A stretch of 51,139 nucleotides of DNA from Chitinophagaceae bacterium UBA7600 (GTDB lineage Bacteria; Bacteroidota; Bacteroidia; Chitinophagales; Chitinophagaceae), in contig DLKC01000030.1 in NCBI GenBank assembly GCA_002478885.1, positions 1 to 51,139 on the forward strand. The letters run 5' to 3'. Both the position numbers and the translations under genes were made by a program. The notes below the pieces were generated by a model. The model saw only the letters and a program-made list of their open reading frames with translations. It was not told the DNA's origin and did not search any database. Shown here one piece after another: positions 42,378-50,964 of the stretch (positions within the stretch are counted from its first letter, which is position 1; each line of letters opens with the position of its first letter).

Positions 42378-43055
42378 ATGCAACGCTACAATGGATTCAC
42401 CATTATTCACAAAGCGCTTCGTGCCATGCTGTACGACAGTGCGCTTACTTTACAACAAACATATTTCGCTGACGACAAAGAAGCGGAAGTTGCTCTTTCA
42501 AAAGTAGAAGACGTGCTCTTCCTATTTGAAAACCATGCGCATCACGAAGATCATTTTATATTTCCATTGATCAGCGCACAGGAACCCGCGCTTGTTGATG
42601 CTTTCGAAAGCGAACATGTTACCGATCTTACGCTGAGCGATCACCTTAAAAACATGATCAATATTTTTCGTAATGCAAATTTTACGGAAGAGAAAATAGC
42701 AGCGGGTTCTGCGCTCACAAAATCTTTCGTAGAGTTCATGGTCTTCAATCTCCAGCATATGGCGAAAGAAGAAATACGCATCAACCAGGCACTATGGAAA
42801 TATTACGGCGATGAACAACTCATCGAAAACAACCGCAGGCTTATTGCTTCCATAAAACCCGATGAAATGGCTATTGCTTCCAAATGGATGATGCGTGCAA
42901 TAAACTACGGCGATGCCATCTCGTGGCTGAGCGGCGTAAAAGCAACGGCGCCGGGCTTTGTGTTTGACTCTTTTATGCAGCTTGCGTCAAGAGAAATGAA
43001 GCCGGAGGTTTTTGCCCGTGTTGCTGCGGCGTTCCTTGAAGCCAGGGTTGCCTGA
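42378..43055 (+). CDS. Hemerythrin-like (HHE) domain protein
   Basis: 225 residues. The four-helix bundle has His11 (TIIHKALR), His53/His55/His56 with Glu57 and His59 (ENHAHHEDHFIFPL), His80 (ESEHVTDL) and His near 128 (NLQHMAKEEIRI). These are candidates for a non-haem diiron centre that binds oxygen or nitric oxide, or senses redox state. The C-terminal ~70 residues (SKWMMRAINYGDAISWLSGVK, AFVFDSFMQLA-like) form extra helices. No signal peptide. It lies 34 bases before the membrane-protein gene, so the two and the VOC gene probably form one operon. Confidence 0.85.
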   Translation: MQRYNGFTIIHKALRAMLYDSALTLQQTYFADDKEAEVALSKVEDVLFLFENHAHHEDHFIFPLISAQEPALVDAFESEHVTDLTLSDHLKNMINIFRNANFTEEKIAAGSALTKSFVEFMVFNLQHMAKEEIRINQALWKYYGDEQLIENNRRLIASIKPDEMAIASKWMMRAINYGDAISWLSGVKATAPGFVFDSFMQLASREMKPEVFARVAAAFLEARVA

Positions 43056-43089
43056 TTGATGTAACTTTCCTATCTGTAAAAACAGCGCC

Positions 43090-43773
43090 ATGCTTAGTGC
43101 TCTTCCTTTTTATATCACTGCAATATTTATTGTTACCGTAGTACTAACCCTGTTGCTGTTGCTCAACGCGCTGCACAAGAGAAGTACTGTTGGCATCATC
43201 CTTATTGCATGGCTGGCATTGAACGCGGCATTGGCGCTGAATGGCTTTTACCAGGAGGCAGGCAGTATTCCACCACATTTTTTGCTGGCGGTGGCGCCTG
43301 CCTTAATTACCATTATTTTATTGCTCAGCACAAGGCGAGGCAACCTGTGGCTGCAATCAGTGAACCTGAGAAGCCTTACGTTAATGAGCGTAGTAAGAAT
43401 TCCTGTTGAGCTGGTGCTGCTCTGGCTTTACCAATACCGGGCCGTTCCGCAACTGATGACTTTCACCGGCAGCAACTTTGATATACTTTCCGGCATCTCC
43501 GCTCCTGTCATGTATTTCCTTTGTTTCCACGACGACCGGCTTATACGGCCCAGGCTGTTGCTGGCATGGAACATCCTTTGCCTTTTGCTGTTACTGAATG
43601 TTGTGGTGCGTGGGTTATTGTCGGCGCCATTCGTTTTCCAGGCATTTGCTTTTGATCAGCCAAATATTGCTGTGCTGTATTTTCCATTTGTGTGGCTGCC
43701 TTCTTTTATTGTAATGGCTGTACTATTCGGGCATTTGTTTTCCATCAGGCAGATCATCGGCAAAAAATATTGA
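43090..43773 (+). CDS. Polytopic membrane protein of unknown function
   Basis: 227 residues with six or seven membrane helices (about 6-28, 35-53, 62-82, 95-115, 130-150, 155-177, 195-217). Charges follow the positive-inside rule only loosely. Pattern fragments such as NALHKRST, GFYQEAGSIPPHFLLAVAPAL and RIPVELVLLWLYQ occur in unannotated Bacteroidota membrane proteins I have seen; no transporter motif is visible. It starts 34 bases after the hemerythrin gene and ends seven bases before the VOC gene, so an operon is likely. Confidence 0.8.
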   Translation: MLSALPFYITAIFIVTVVLTLLLLLNALHKRSTVGIILIAWLALNAALALNGFYQEAGSIPPHFLLAVAPALITIILLLSTRRGNLWLQSVNLRSLTLMSVVRIPVELVLLWLYQYRAVPQLMTFTGSNFDILSGISAPVMYFLCFHDDRLIRPRLLLAWNILCLLLLLNVVVRGLLSAPFVFQAFAFDQPNIAVLYFPFVWLPSFIVMAVLFGHLFSIRQIIGKKY

Positions 43774-43780
43774 TGTAATC

Positions 43781-44431
43781 ATGATCATCCGGAGACTTCA
43801 ACTATATACAAATGATATTGCCGCAACAAGAGATTTCTATGGCGCCAAAATGCAACTGGTAATTGACAATGAGTCGGCGTCACAGATAAGCTTTGTTGCC
43901 GGTAATGCTGAACTGGAGTTTATATACAGCAAAGAAGCTGATCCATTCTATCATATCGCTTTTGGTATACCAAATAACAAACTGCATGCAGCGGTTGCAT
44001 GGGTAAAAACATTCACTTCCTTATTACCCTATTCAGCGAAGGAAGAAATTGCTGATTTCAGCAGTTGGAATGCCAAAGCGTTTTACTTTCATGATAACAA
44101 CGGGAACATACTCGAACTGATTACCCATTATGATTGGCAGCTTACCTCTGCCGGGCAATTTTCTGCAGCACGCATTACCGGCATTTGCGAAGTGGGGATC
44201 GTCGTAGATGATGTTGTGGATGTGACAAACATGATCCATACAAAATACCACGTGCCTTATTTTCCCAAAGGGCCGCAGCTTGCAGACTTCGCTGTGATGG
44301 GCGATGCCAGGGGCATGTTTATCATTTCAAAAAAAGGCCGCGGCTGGCTGCCAACACAAAGAGCAAGTGAATATCACCCGCTTGAGGTTACATTTGAAGA
44401 AGCAGGTAACAGTTACCATATTCGCTTTTAA
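43781..44431 (+). CDS. VOC (vicinal oxygen chelate/glyoxalase) superfamily protein
   Basis: 216 residues. A first betaalphabetabetabeta module starts IIRRLQLYTNDIAATRDFYG, ends with AFYFHDNNGNILELITHYD (typical xDPxGNxxEL-like ending), and a second, shorter module starts ITGICEVGIVVDDV. Possible metal residues include His67 (FYHIAF) and Glu114 (ILELITH). Family members are glyoxalases, dioxygenases or resistance proteins; substrate unknown. Last gene of the presumed operon hemerythrin - membrane protein - VOC, seven bases after the previous stop. Confidence 0.85.
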   Translation: MIIRRLQLYTNDIAATRDFYGAKMQLVIDNESASQISFVAGNAELEFIYSKEADPFYHIAFGIPNNKLHAAVAWVKTFTSLLPYSAKEEIADFSSWNAKAFYFHDNNGNILELITHYDWQLTSAGQFSAARITGICEVGIVVDDVVDVTNMIHTKYHVPYFPKGPQLADFAVMGDARGMFIISKKGRGWLPTQRASEYHPLEVTFEEAGNSYHIRF

Positions 44432-44517
44432 ACAGACAGCGAACCTGTTGCCTTTAATTAATTTCCGGATAAAAAATTAAGCACATTTTGTTGCCCGGCT
44501 TCACACTTTTAGCATCG

Positions 44518-44557
44518 TTCCCGAGAGGTACGATTCGGGATCGCACGCTTGTACGCC
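44518..44557 (+). repeat. TCCCGA/TCGGGA hairpin repeat with TCGCACGCTTGTAC tail
   Basis: TTCCCGA-GAGGTACGAT-TCGGGA followed by TCGCACGCTTGTACGCC. The tail is the same as that of the TGCCGG-type elements, linking the two families. Confidence 0.88.
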
Positions 44558-44731
44558 ATAGCCTTGTGCTGCGGCGTGCTTCTGCTGCTGATATAAAATC
44601 ATCTTTGTGCCCTTTGCGGTTAAAAACATAAACCACAAAGTACACAAAGAAAAAACCGCACAAAGGACACTGAGCAAATACCTGCCCTGGCATTTTCGTT
44701 ATTGCTTTGCCGAATAACGTGATGAACGCTC

Positions 44732-44770
44732 AAGTGTGCGATGCCGGATAAGCCGGCACTTCGCGCAACG
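44732..44770 (-). repeat. TGCCGG-type dispersed repeat, reverse orientation
   Basis: AAGTGTGCGA, TGCCGG-ATAAG-CCGGCA, CTTCGCGCAACG; reverse complement of the 23423-23471 layout. The AAGTGTGCGA end is also the end of the GTTGCGTCGCACACTT core. Confidence 0.88.
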
Positions 44771-44844
44771 AAAGCCTCATAAAATATTCTTATGCCGGGC
44801 CACTAAAAATTCTCTCAAAAAAAATGTAGATTGCTTCACCAAAT

Positions 44845-46179
44845 ATGTACGCAATTGTTGATATAGAAACTACAGGCAGTCACCCGCAGGGAAATGGAAT
44901 TACCGAAATAGCGATTGTACTACACAATGGTAACGAAGTGGAAGGCCGCTTTGAAACATTGGTAAACCCCGGCTACAAAATACCGCCCTATGTTGCGCAG
45001 CTAACCGGCATCTCTAACGACATGGTAGAAGCTGCCCGGCCCTTTGAAGATCATGCCTACAAGATCTTCAACCTGCTGAACAACCGCATATTTGTCGCCC
45101 ATAACGTAAACTTCGATTACAGCTTTGTAAAATATTACCTGCGTGCAGCAGGCTACGATTGGAACCCCAAAAAATTATGTACACTTAAACTCAGCCGCAA
45201 GGCTTTCCCGGGTATGCATAAATACGGGCTTGGCCATATATGCCGGGCACTGGATATACAGGTATCGAACAGGCACAGGGCCGGTGGAGACGCCGATGCT
45301 ACTGCCCTGCTCTTTGGAAAAATTGTTACAGAAGGCGGTGATAAACTCATTAAGGAATTCCTGAAAAAAGAGAACCGGGAACAGATACTGCCGCCTAACC
45401 TGCCGGCAGAACAGGTGAACAACCTGCCTTACACACCGGGCGTATATTATTTTCATGATGAGAAAGGAAAAGTGATCTACACCGGTAAGGCAAAGATCCT
45501 GAAGAAACGCGTGGTGAGCCATTTCACCGGATTAAACACGAGTAAAAAACGCCAGGACTTTCTTCGCGATATTTTCTCCGTAACATTCAAAGAATGCCCG
45601 ACAGAATTCACCGCTTGTTTATTGGAAAGCGTGGAGATCAAAAGACTTTGGCCTGTTCACAACATCAGCCAGAAAAGATTTGAACACCGTTATGGCATTT
45701 ACACATTTGATGATGCAAGAGGTTACCGCAGGCTGGCAATCGACAAGAAGCGCAAATACTTTGAACCAGTCCTGTCGTTTAACCTGTTCACCGACGCGCA
45801 CCGCATGTTGTGGAAGATGGTGAAGGAGCACGAACTGCACCCCTCATTATGTTTTCTTGACCGGACTACAACAACTTCCGGCAATTTTCCTGAAGTAGAA
45901 GTATATAATTCACGCGTGGAAACGGCGCTGACCAGCATGCAATCGCAGATGGGCACCTTTGCCATTTTTGAGCCTGCCGCATTCAGCAACAAACATGCTT
46001 GTGTGCTTGTGGAGAATGGAAAATTTTATGGCATGGGCGAAATTCCGGAGAACCTGAATTTTATGCAGGTTGACCAGTTAAAAAGATTCGTAACCCAGTA
46101 TCCCGAAAATGAAGTGATCACTTCTATGATCAAAAGTTTTGTACAAAAATTTCCCGCACGGGTTGTTGATCTCAGTTAG
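44845..46179 (+). CDS. DnaQ-like 3'-5' exonuclease fused to GIY-YIG (UvrC-like) nuclease
   Basis: 444 residues. Residues 1-165 are the DEDDh exonuclease: Asp6 and Glu8 in VDIETTGSHPQGNGITE, HNVNFDYSFVKYYLR with the second Asp, and HRAGGDADATALL with the final His and Asp. Residues about 195-280 are a GIY-YIG domain (LPYTPGVYYFHD, VIYTGKAKILKKRVVSHF, ESVEIKRLWPVHN with Glu). The C-terminal ~160 residues are a less conserved region with YGIYTFDD. This is the architecture of the Bacteroidota and actinobacterial UvrC-like/DEDD fusion proteins, thought to act in DNA repair or nucleotide excision. Single gene, convergent with the permease gene. Confidence 0.9.
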   Translation: MYAIVDIETTGSHPQGNGITEIAIVLHNGNEVEGRFETLVNPGYKIPPYVAQLTGISNDMVEAARPFEDHAYKIFNLLNNRIFVAHNVNFDYSFVKYYLRAAGYDWNPKKLCTLKLSRKAFPGMHKYGLGHICRALDIQVSNRHRAGGDADATALLFGKIVTEGGDKLIKEFLKKENREQILPPNLPAEQVNNLPYTPGVYYFHDEKGKVIYTGKAKILKKRVVSHFTGLNTSKKRQDFLRDIFSVTFKECPTEFTACLLESVEIKRLWPVHNISQKRFEHRYGIYTFDDARGYRRLAIDKKRKYFEPVLSFNLFTDAHRMLWKMVKEHELHPSLCFLDRTTTTSGNFPEVEVYNSRVETALTSMQSQMGTFAIFEPAAFSNKHACVLVENGKFYGMGEIPENLNFMQVDQLKRFVTQYPENEVITSMIKSFVQKFPARVVDLS

Positions 46180-46290
46180 ACATTTAGCATAATAAATCTT
46201 TGGCTCCGCGCATAAGCACAAGCGATAAGTTTTGCTTGCCCAATTTACCCCCAAAGGCGTGACACGCTTCCTTAAAATATCCATCAGCTG

Positions 46291-46354
46291 AACCACATAG
46301 GCACATAGGTATATAGCAGGAAATCTATGTGGCATATTATGGAGCTATGTGGTT
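46291..46354. repeat. Inverted repeat between convergent genes
   Basis: AACCACATAG (46291-46300) is complementary to CTATGTGGTT (46345-46354), with further CATAGG and CTATGTGG units inside. Lies between the 3' ends of the nuclease and permease genes, so a role as a bidirectional terminator-like structure is possible. No T-run is present. Confidence 0.7.
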
Positions 46355-46369
46355 AACTACCTTGGAGCA

Positions 46370-47734
46370 TTAGTCATCTTCCATATTGGAAGAAACCGGA
46401 ACACGGGCAAATTTTATCTGCGGGTTGCGCCAGATAATAAAACGCCAGATAAGCTCACCCGTTAGCAAAATAGCCAATGCAAAAAGTACCGGCGTTAGCG
46501 TGCTGCCCGATTCGGAGAAAGCACCTACAATCGCAATAGAATAAACACCAATCGGCAAAGCAAACATGATACACAGGCCGGTAATTCCAAGTGGAATTTT
46601 AAACGGACGGTGCTCGTCCGGGGCTCTTTTTCGCAGAATAATCAGCGTAACAAATTCAAGGAAAAGTGCCGCTCCATAAAGTATCACGTCGATAATGATA
46701 AGGTCGGCAAAGGTCCACATAACCATCAGGCTTACCACCATCGAGCAGCCGATGATCGATACATAAGGCGATTGGTATTTGGGATGCAGTTCATGCAGTT
46801 TGGCTGGCAGCAGTTCATCGTCTGACATTACCTTTGGTACACGTGACACGGATAACAACACGGCTGAATATAAACCCACGCCGCTGGCCATTCCGCCAAG
46901 CGCGATCAATGTGCCAAGCCATTGCCCGCCGACCAGCGTACCCAATGCAGGAAAGCCCTCATTGCTCAGCACATCGTAGTCTATCCCTGATTGCATCGCC
47001 ACCACAACAGCCATAAAATAAACCACGAAGATCAACACAAATGCAATGGCCACTGATTTAAGATATGATCGTATCGGGTGCGCCACTTCTTCGGCATAGG
47101 TGGTTACATTATCCCAACCGAGAAAATTCCACATAACGGTGTAAAGCGCCATACCAAGCGTAGGGAACTTAATGCCCTGCAGCGAAGGCGACGGTAATTC
47201 AATTGCACCGGCATGGTGTGTAAGAAAATACGCGAACAAAATAACAAACGGCGTCAGCACCAGGGCGCCGAGCACAATGGAGGCTTTACCCACGGGCACG
47301 ATGCCGCGAATATTTAACCAGGCAGAACCCCAGATGATGACAAGGCAAACAGGTATTTTATATGCTTCAATCCCGGGGACAAAAAAGCCGAGGTACTCCA
47401 CGAACAATACCGGGTAAATCGCCAGGTCAACAAATGTGTAAAGCCATGTCCACCATCCCTCGTACCACGCAAAACGCATACCCATGGCGCGTTTTACCCA
47501 TTGGTAATATCCACCCGTTACGGGCATCATACAGTTAAGTTCCAATACGGTAAAAATGGTGGGAATATCCCACAGCAACGGCGTTATAAATAGTAAGAGC
47601 AGCACACCGTGTGTACCTGCATAGGTAAGCAAAGATTCCAGTCCGTACGGCCCGCCGGAAATGGTTAAAAATATGATGGCGGCAAGTTGTAATGGCCGCA
47701 GTTTTTTTACAGTTGAAGAGCTCCTTTCTTTCAT
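46370..47734 (-). CDS. APC family amino acid permease
   Basis: 454 residues with 12 predicted membrane helices. Family motifs are the first helix FLTISGGPYGLESLLTYAG (substrate-binding GG-x-G break), MPVTGGYYQWVKRAMG, FLGWDNVTTYAEEVAHPIRSYLK (a hallmark of APC amino-acid transporters) and SRVPKVMSDDELLPAKLHELHP. It resembles the YfnA/AdiC-type branch. The transported amino acid is unknown. Inner membrane. The start at MKERSSST 47734 is followed at once by a basic stretch and the first helix. It is on its own strand, 154 bases after the esterase gene end. Confidence 0.9.
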   Translation of the reverse strand: MKERSSSTVKKLRPLQLAAIIFLTISGGPYGLESLLTYAGTHGVLLLLFITPLLWDIPTIFTVLELNCMMPVTGGYYQWVKRAMGMRFAWYEGWWTWLYTFVDLAIYPVLFVEYLGFFVPGIEAYKIPVCLVIIWGSAWLNIRGIVPVGKASIVLGALVLTPFVILFAYFLTHHAGAIELPSPSLQGIKFPTLGMALYTVMWNFLGWDNVTTYAEEVAHPIRSYLKSVAIAFVLIFVVYFMAVVVAMQSGIDYDVLSNEGFPALGTLVGGQWLGTLIALGGMASGVGLYSAVLLSVSRVPKVMSDDELLPAKLHELHPKYQSPYVSIIGCSMVVSLMVMWTFADLIIIDVILYGAALFLEFVTLIILRKRAPDEHRPFKIPLGITGLCIMFALPIGVYSIAIVGAFSESGSTLTPVLFALAILLTGELIWRFIIWRNPQIKFARVPVSSNMEDD

Positions 47735-47888
47735 TCTTGCATAAAAAAATAAAAGTAAAGTATTCTGTAATTATGGAAGTGAAAGTTTTTGAGCCAATAT
47801 TATTCATCGCTGTTATGGCGTACAGGAGCGGGGTACCCGATAAGCAGGCACTTTCGCGCTGAGCAGGCTCTTAAACCGGATGACCTGC

Positions 47889-48521
47889 CTACCCGAGCCA
47901 CTTCACAAGATCAGCGTGCATTGCTGTATTTAACTGGTGGCCTGCCGGATATTCGTTGAAAGTTGGCGTAAGATCAAGTGATGTTAAGAACGCAACTGCA
48001 TTACGTGCATACTGCACAGGAAGCACAGTATCATTTATGCCATGAGAAATATATATGCGCAGCTGCTGCAATTTTTCTTTGGGCGCCATGGATGGTTTTA
48101 TTTCTTCCAGGAGCCTGCCACTAAGAATGGCGATACCTTTTACAAGATCCGGCCGCGTTAACGCAACGCTGTAACTCATGATAGCTCCCTGGCTAAACCC
48201 ACAGAGATAAACCTCCTGCTCATCATAATCAAGTATTGCTCTCAGCCGGCCGATACAATCAATGATGGCTTGCCTGCTTTGTACTTCCTGCGCATGATTG
48301 ATGACAGGCTTGCCGCTTGAAAAATCGGCCTGGTACCAGCCATACTTATTTTCGCCCAGGCCGATGGGCGCCCTCAATGCCACGACCAAATATTTGCCCG
48401 GCAACTGTTCGGCAAGTGCAAACAACGCGTTTTCATTACTGCCAATGCCATGTAATAAAATCAGCAGCGGCGGCTTTTGCAACGCGGTTTGACGTGGTCG
48501 TACGAGGTAGGTTAATTCCAT
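47889..48521 (-). CDS. Phospholipase/carboxylesterase-type alpha/beta hydrolase
   Basis: 210 residues from ATG 48521 (MELTYLVRPRQ); a TTG four codons upstream is not needed. Triad Ser110 (CGFSQGAIM), Asp164 (HGINDTVLP) and His195 (YPAGHQLN). The oxyanion region is LILLHGIGSNE. The family (abhydrolase_2, YtpA/YpfH-like) removes acyl groups from small esters or lysophospholipids. No signal peptide, so cytoplasmic. It starts 12 bases after the stop of the dioxygenase gene, so both belong to one operon. Confidence 0.88.
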   Translation of the reverse strand: MELTYLVRPRQTALQKPPLLILLHGIGSNENALFALAEQLPGKYLVVALRAPIGLGENKYGWYQADFSSGKPVINHAQEVQSRQAIIDCIGRLRAILDYDEQEVYLCGFSQGAIMSYSVALTRPDLVKGIAILSGRLLEEIKPSMAPKEKLQQLRIYISHGINDTVLPVQYARNAVAFLTSLDLTPTFNEYPAGHQLNTAMHADLVKWLG

Positions 48522-48533
48522 TTTTGATAACAA

Positions 48534-49367
48534 TTATGCCTTATCTATTTTAACCGAAGTCATGGTAAGTGAACCTGCAATGGCTTTATCATTGAACAGG
48601 CTGACTGTTTCATTTTTGCCTTTCAACGCAAGCACGTACAGCAGCGGCAGGAAATGTTCTGGCGAAGGGATTGACAGTTCAAAAGGTTTGCCCTGTGCAT
48701 GGTAATTAATCAACGATTGATGATCATCGTTCAGGATAAATTTTTTCATTTTATCGCTGGCTTCCAAAGCCCAGTCGAAACCATATTCAGCTTCATTCAG
48801 TTTATTCCACGCAAGCATGCGCAGGTTATGCACCATATTACCACTGCCAACGATCAGCACGCCTTTTTCCCGCAGCGATGCAAGTTCGTTTGCCAGTTCG
48901 TAATGGTATTGCGGCGTTTGATAATAATCAAGGCTCATTTGCACTACGGGCACATCGGCATCAGGGTATAAATGTTTTATAACTGACCATGCGCCGTGAT
49001 CAAGTCCCCATTTGTCATCAAGGCCTACGGCTGTTTTCTTTACGGTGTCCTTTGTTTCCTGCGCTAATGCAGGGCTTCCCGGTGCCGGGTACTGCACATC
49101 GAACAAAGCTTTTGGAAAACCACCAAAGTCATGAATGGTAGGTGGATTTTGCATGGCAGTTACATAAGTGCCTCTTGTTTCCCAGTGCGCGGAAACACAT
49201 AAAATGGCGTTGGGCTTTGTTATAGTTTTTGCCACATTTCTAAAACCTGTTACAAACTCATTTTCTTCGATTGCGTTCATCGGGCTGCCATGGCCAAGAA
49301 ACAACACCGGCATTTTTTCTGTGCTGCCAAATGGCGAGGTGATTTTATTCAGTTCCTGTAGTTTCAT
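48534..49367 (-). CDS. ygiD: 4,5-DOPA dioxygenase extradiol (YgiD-type, LigB family)
   Basis: 277 residues from ATG 49367 (MKLQELNKITS), preferred to an ATG ten codons upstream because the family starts here. Zinc or iron ligands are His26 in LFLGHGSPMNAI and His61 in VSAHWETRGTYV, with a further His in GSGNMVHNLRML. PVVQMSLDYYQTPQYHYEL and the C-terminal SPEHFLPLLYVLAL are typical. LigB-family enzymes cut the catechol ring beside the hydroxyls. The DOPA assignment is by family name; the true substrate is unknown. Linked by 12 bases to the esterase gene and preceded by the lipoprotein gene 79 bases away. Confidence 0.88.
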   Translation of the reverse strand: MKLQELNKITSPFGSTEKMPVLFLGHGSPMNAIEENEFVTGFRNVAKTITKPNAILCVSAHWETRGTYVTAMQNPPTIHDFGGFPKALFDVQYPAPGSPALAQETKDTVKKTAVGLDDKWGLDHGAWSVIKHLYPDADVPVVQMSLDYYQTPQYHYELANELASLREKGVLIVGSGNMVHNLRMLAWNKLNEAEYGFDWALEASDKMKKFILNDDHQSLINYHAQGKPFELSIPSPEHFLPLLYVLALKGKNETVSLFNDKAIAGSLTMTSVKIDKA

Positions 49368-49446
49368 TGCTTTTATAATTAACGGCGCAGAGGCCATCGA
49401 TGTTAAAAAATGCTTTCAGCGCATAAACAAGCGCCGGCGATCCCGA

Positions 49447-50034
49447 CTATTTTCCAAGACCGATCTGGTCAATATAGGTCTTATTGTCCCAGAACAAATG
49501 TTCTTCTGTCATAACCCCATCCGGTCCCCATATGCCTATCGTGGCCATTGGCATCTTAAATGCTTTACCTGTTGGTTGAATAAATTGTCCGTTACCTATT
49601 GGCATTGGCCGGGTAAACGTGCCTTCGAATACACCTGTTACGGCGGTCATATTGCCAGAACCAAAACGAATCGGGTGTTCTTTGATTCGTGTATCAGGTG
49701 CATATACAAAAAGCGCCTTTAGGTCCTCGATATGTTTTTCAAGCCCAACAGTCATGTGGCCATCAGGCCAGTAAACTTTTATGTCTTTGGCGTGGCTTTC
49801 CTCCAGGCGTGACCACTCCTGGTCGCTAAAGACGGTAAAGTCAAGCGTGTCAAACTTAGCCAGGTTATTTTCAATACCGGCATTGGCTGCAGTGAGCAGT
49901 TTCAACGCCTTACCAGCCGAATCTGTTTCTGACGGATTTACCGACGCTGTTCCATTGTTACCGGTACAACTGCTTGTAATGATGATGGCCAGGATTGCCA
50001 ACGATGCAGTAAAAGACCTGATGATCATGCTCAT
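49447..50034 (-). CDS. Lipoprotein with SnoaL-like (NTF2-fold) domain
   Basis: 195 residues. Lipoprotein signal MSMIIRSFTASLAILAIIITSSC with lipid Cys at residue 23. Residues about 60-190 resemble the ester-cyclase/SnoaL-like NTF2 fold: DQEWSRLEESHAKDIKVYWPDGHMTVGLEKHIEDLKALF, GSGNMTAVTGVFEGTFTRPM and GVMTEEHLFWDNKTYIDQIGL. Family proteins are cyclases or simply small-molecule binders; no activity can be assigned. Located between the AraC gene (102 bases upstream) and the dioxygenase gene, all on the minus strand. Confidence 0.85.
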   Translation of the reverse strand: MSMIIRSFTASLAILAIIITSSCTGNNGTASVNPSETDSAGKALKLLTAANAGIENNLAKFDTLDFTVFSDQEWSRLEESHAKDIKVYWPDGHMTVGLEKHIEDLKALFVYAPDTRIKEHPIRFGSGNMTAVTGVFEGTFTRPMPIGNGQFIQPTGKAFKMPMATIGIWGPDGVMTEEHLFWDNKTYIDQIGLGK

Positions 50035-50136
50035 TTGTGTTCTTTTAAATGTTTTGCTTTATCGTTAACTGACAATGCAAAGTTGCATCGGCTATCAGGG
50101 CCGGTGGTAACAGTTTCAGGAAAATCTGTTGTAATA

Positions 50137-50964
50137 TCAGGAAATAATCCGCTTCATTTCGTCGCGGAAAGCCGATGGCGTTTGCCCTGCCTTCTTTTTA
50201 AACACGCTGGTAAAATAGGCCTTCTCTTTAAACCCGAGCTCGAAACCAATTTCAGAAATGGTTTTATCGGTAGAGATCAAAAGATTTTTTGCTTCGATCA
50301 GTTTTCTTGTCTCGATGATCTCCGAAACGCTTTGCTGCAATATGTCCTGGCAGATCAGGTTGAGGTTGCGGCTACTCATAAAAAGTTTTTCAGCATAAAA
50401 GTCAACCCCTTCAGGCCGCTTAAAATTTTCCTCCAGTATCCGCAGGAAATTTTTGAATGTCACACTTTGTGTTTTCATCGAACCGGTTTCCGGCACCTGC
50501 TTTCTTCGCTCCGATTCGATCATGGTGAACAACGCGCTCAGCAGCTGCCTTATCACCGCGTAATCCGGCGCCGGTTCCAGCATTTCATCGTTCATCATTT
50601 CACACACAGAAACAAGCCTGGTAAAACAGTTACCCGTTTTCAATAACAGGTTCGCATTATCGTGGTAATAGGAATACAGCTGAAAAGTGGTCTCGGCAAT
50701 AAACTCACTTCTGAAACGGATCACCCACATTTTGCATGCACCTTCTTTCAGCAAAGGCCTTACGCGATGCACCTTGCGCCTGGTAACAAAGCTTACAAAA
50801 GGAGCGTCAAAAACGGCTGTTTTAAAATCAATAAAATGTTCAAGCTGCCCGGCAATGCCAATGATCAACTCCTCGAAATCATGCTGGTGCGGTTCATTCA
50901 CCGAAGCAGCGATCGCTTTTACATCATCGGCCGATATAGAAAATATTTTAAAGGTCGCAGTCAT
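50137..50964 (-). CDS. AraC family transcriptional regulator
   Basis: 275 residues. The C-terminal ~100 residues form the AraC HTH pair: VDFYAEKLFMSSRNLNLICQDILQQSVSEIIETRKLIEAKNLL and KTISEIGFELGFKEKAYFTSVFKKKAGQTPSAFR, the canonical GF-x-E-x-x-Y-F-x-x-x-FK-K-x-x-G signature. The N-terminal part (HDFEELIIGIAGQLEHFID, VHRVRPLLKEGACKMWVIRF) resembles an AraC cupin sensor domain. It lies directly upstream of the lipoprotein - dioxygenase - esterase run on the same strand and may control it. Confidence 0.9.
   Translation of the reverse strand: MTATFKIFSISADDVKAIAASVNEPHQHDFEELIIGIAGQLEHFIDFKTAVFDAPFVSFVTRRKVHRVRPLLKEGACKMWVIRFRSEFIAETTFQLYSYYHDNANLLLKTGNCFTRLVSVCEMMNDEMLEPAPDYAVIRQLLSALFTMIESERRKQVPETGSMKTQSVTFKNFLRILEENFKRPEGVDFYAEKLFMSSRNLNLICQDILQQSVSEIIETRKLIEAKNLLISTDKTISEIGFELGFKEKAYFTSVFKKKAGQTPSAFRDEMKRIIS

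Larger units (their letters stand above)
44432..44844. other. Intergenic region with dispersed repeats
   Basis: 413 bp. It holds the TCCCGA hairpin repeat 44518-44557, an AT-rich CACAAAG-type stretch (about 44632-44675) and the TGCCGG-type repeat in reverse (44732-44770). No gene is supportable. Confidence 0.75.

Noticed and set aside
44620..44680. CACAAAG-rich stretch considered as a regulatory site or small RNA.
   Set aside because: Simple AT-rich sequence of a type common in Bacteroidota gaps; no stem or promoter could be supported.
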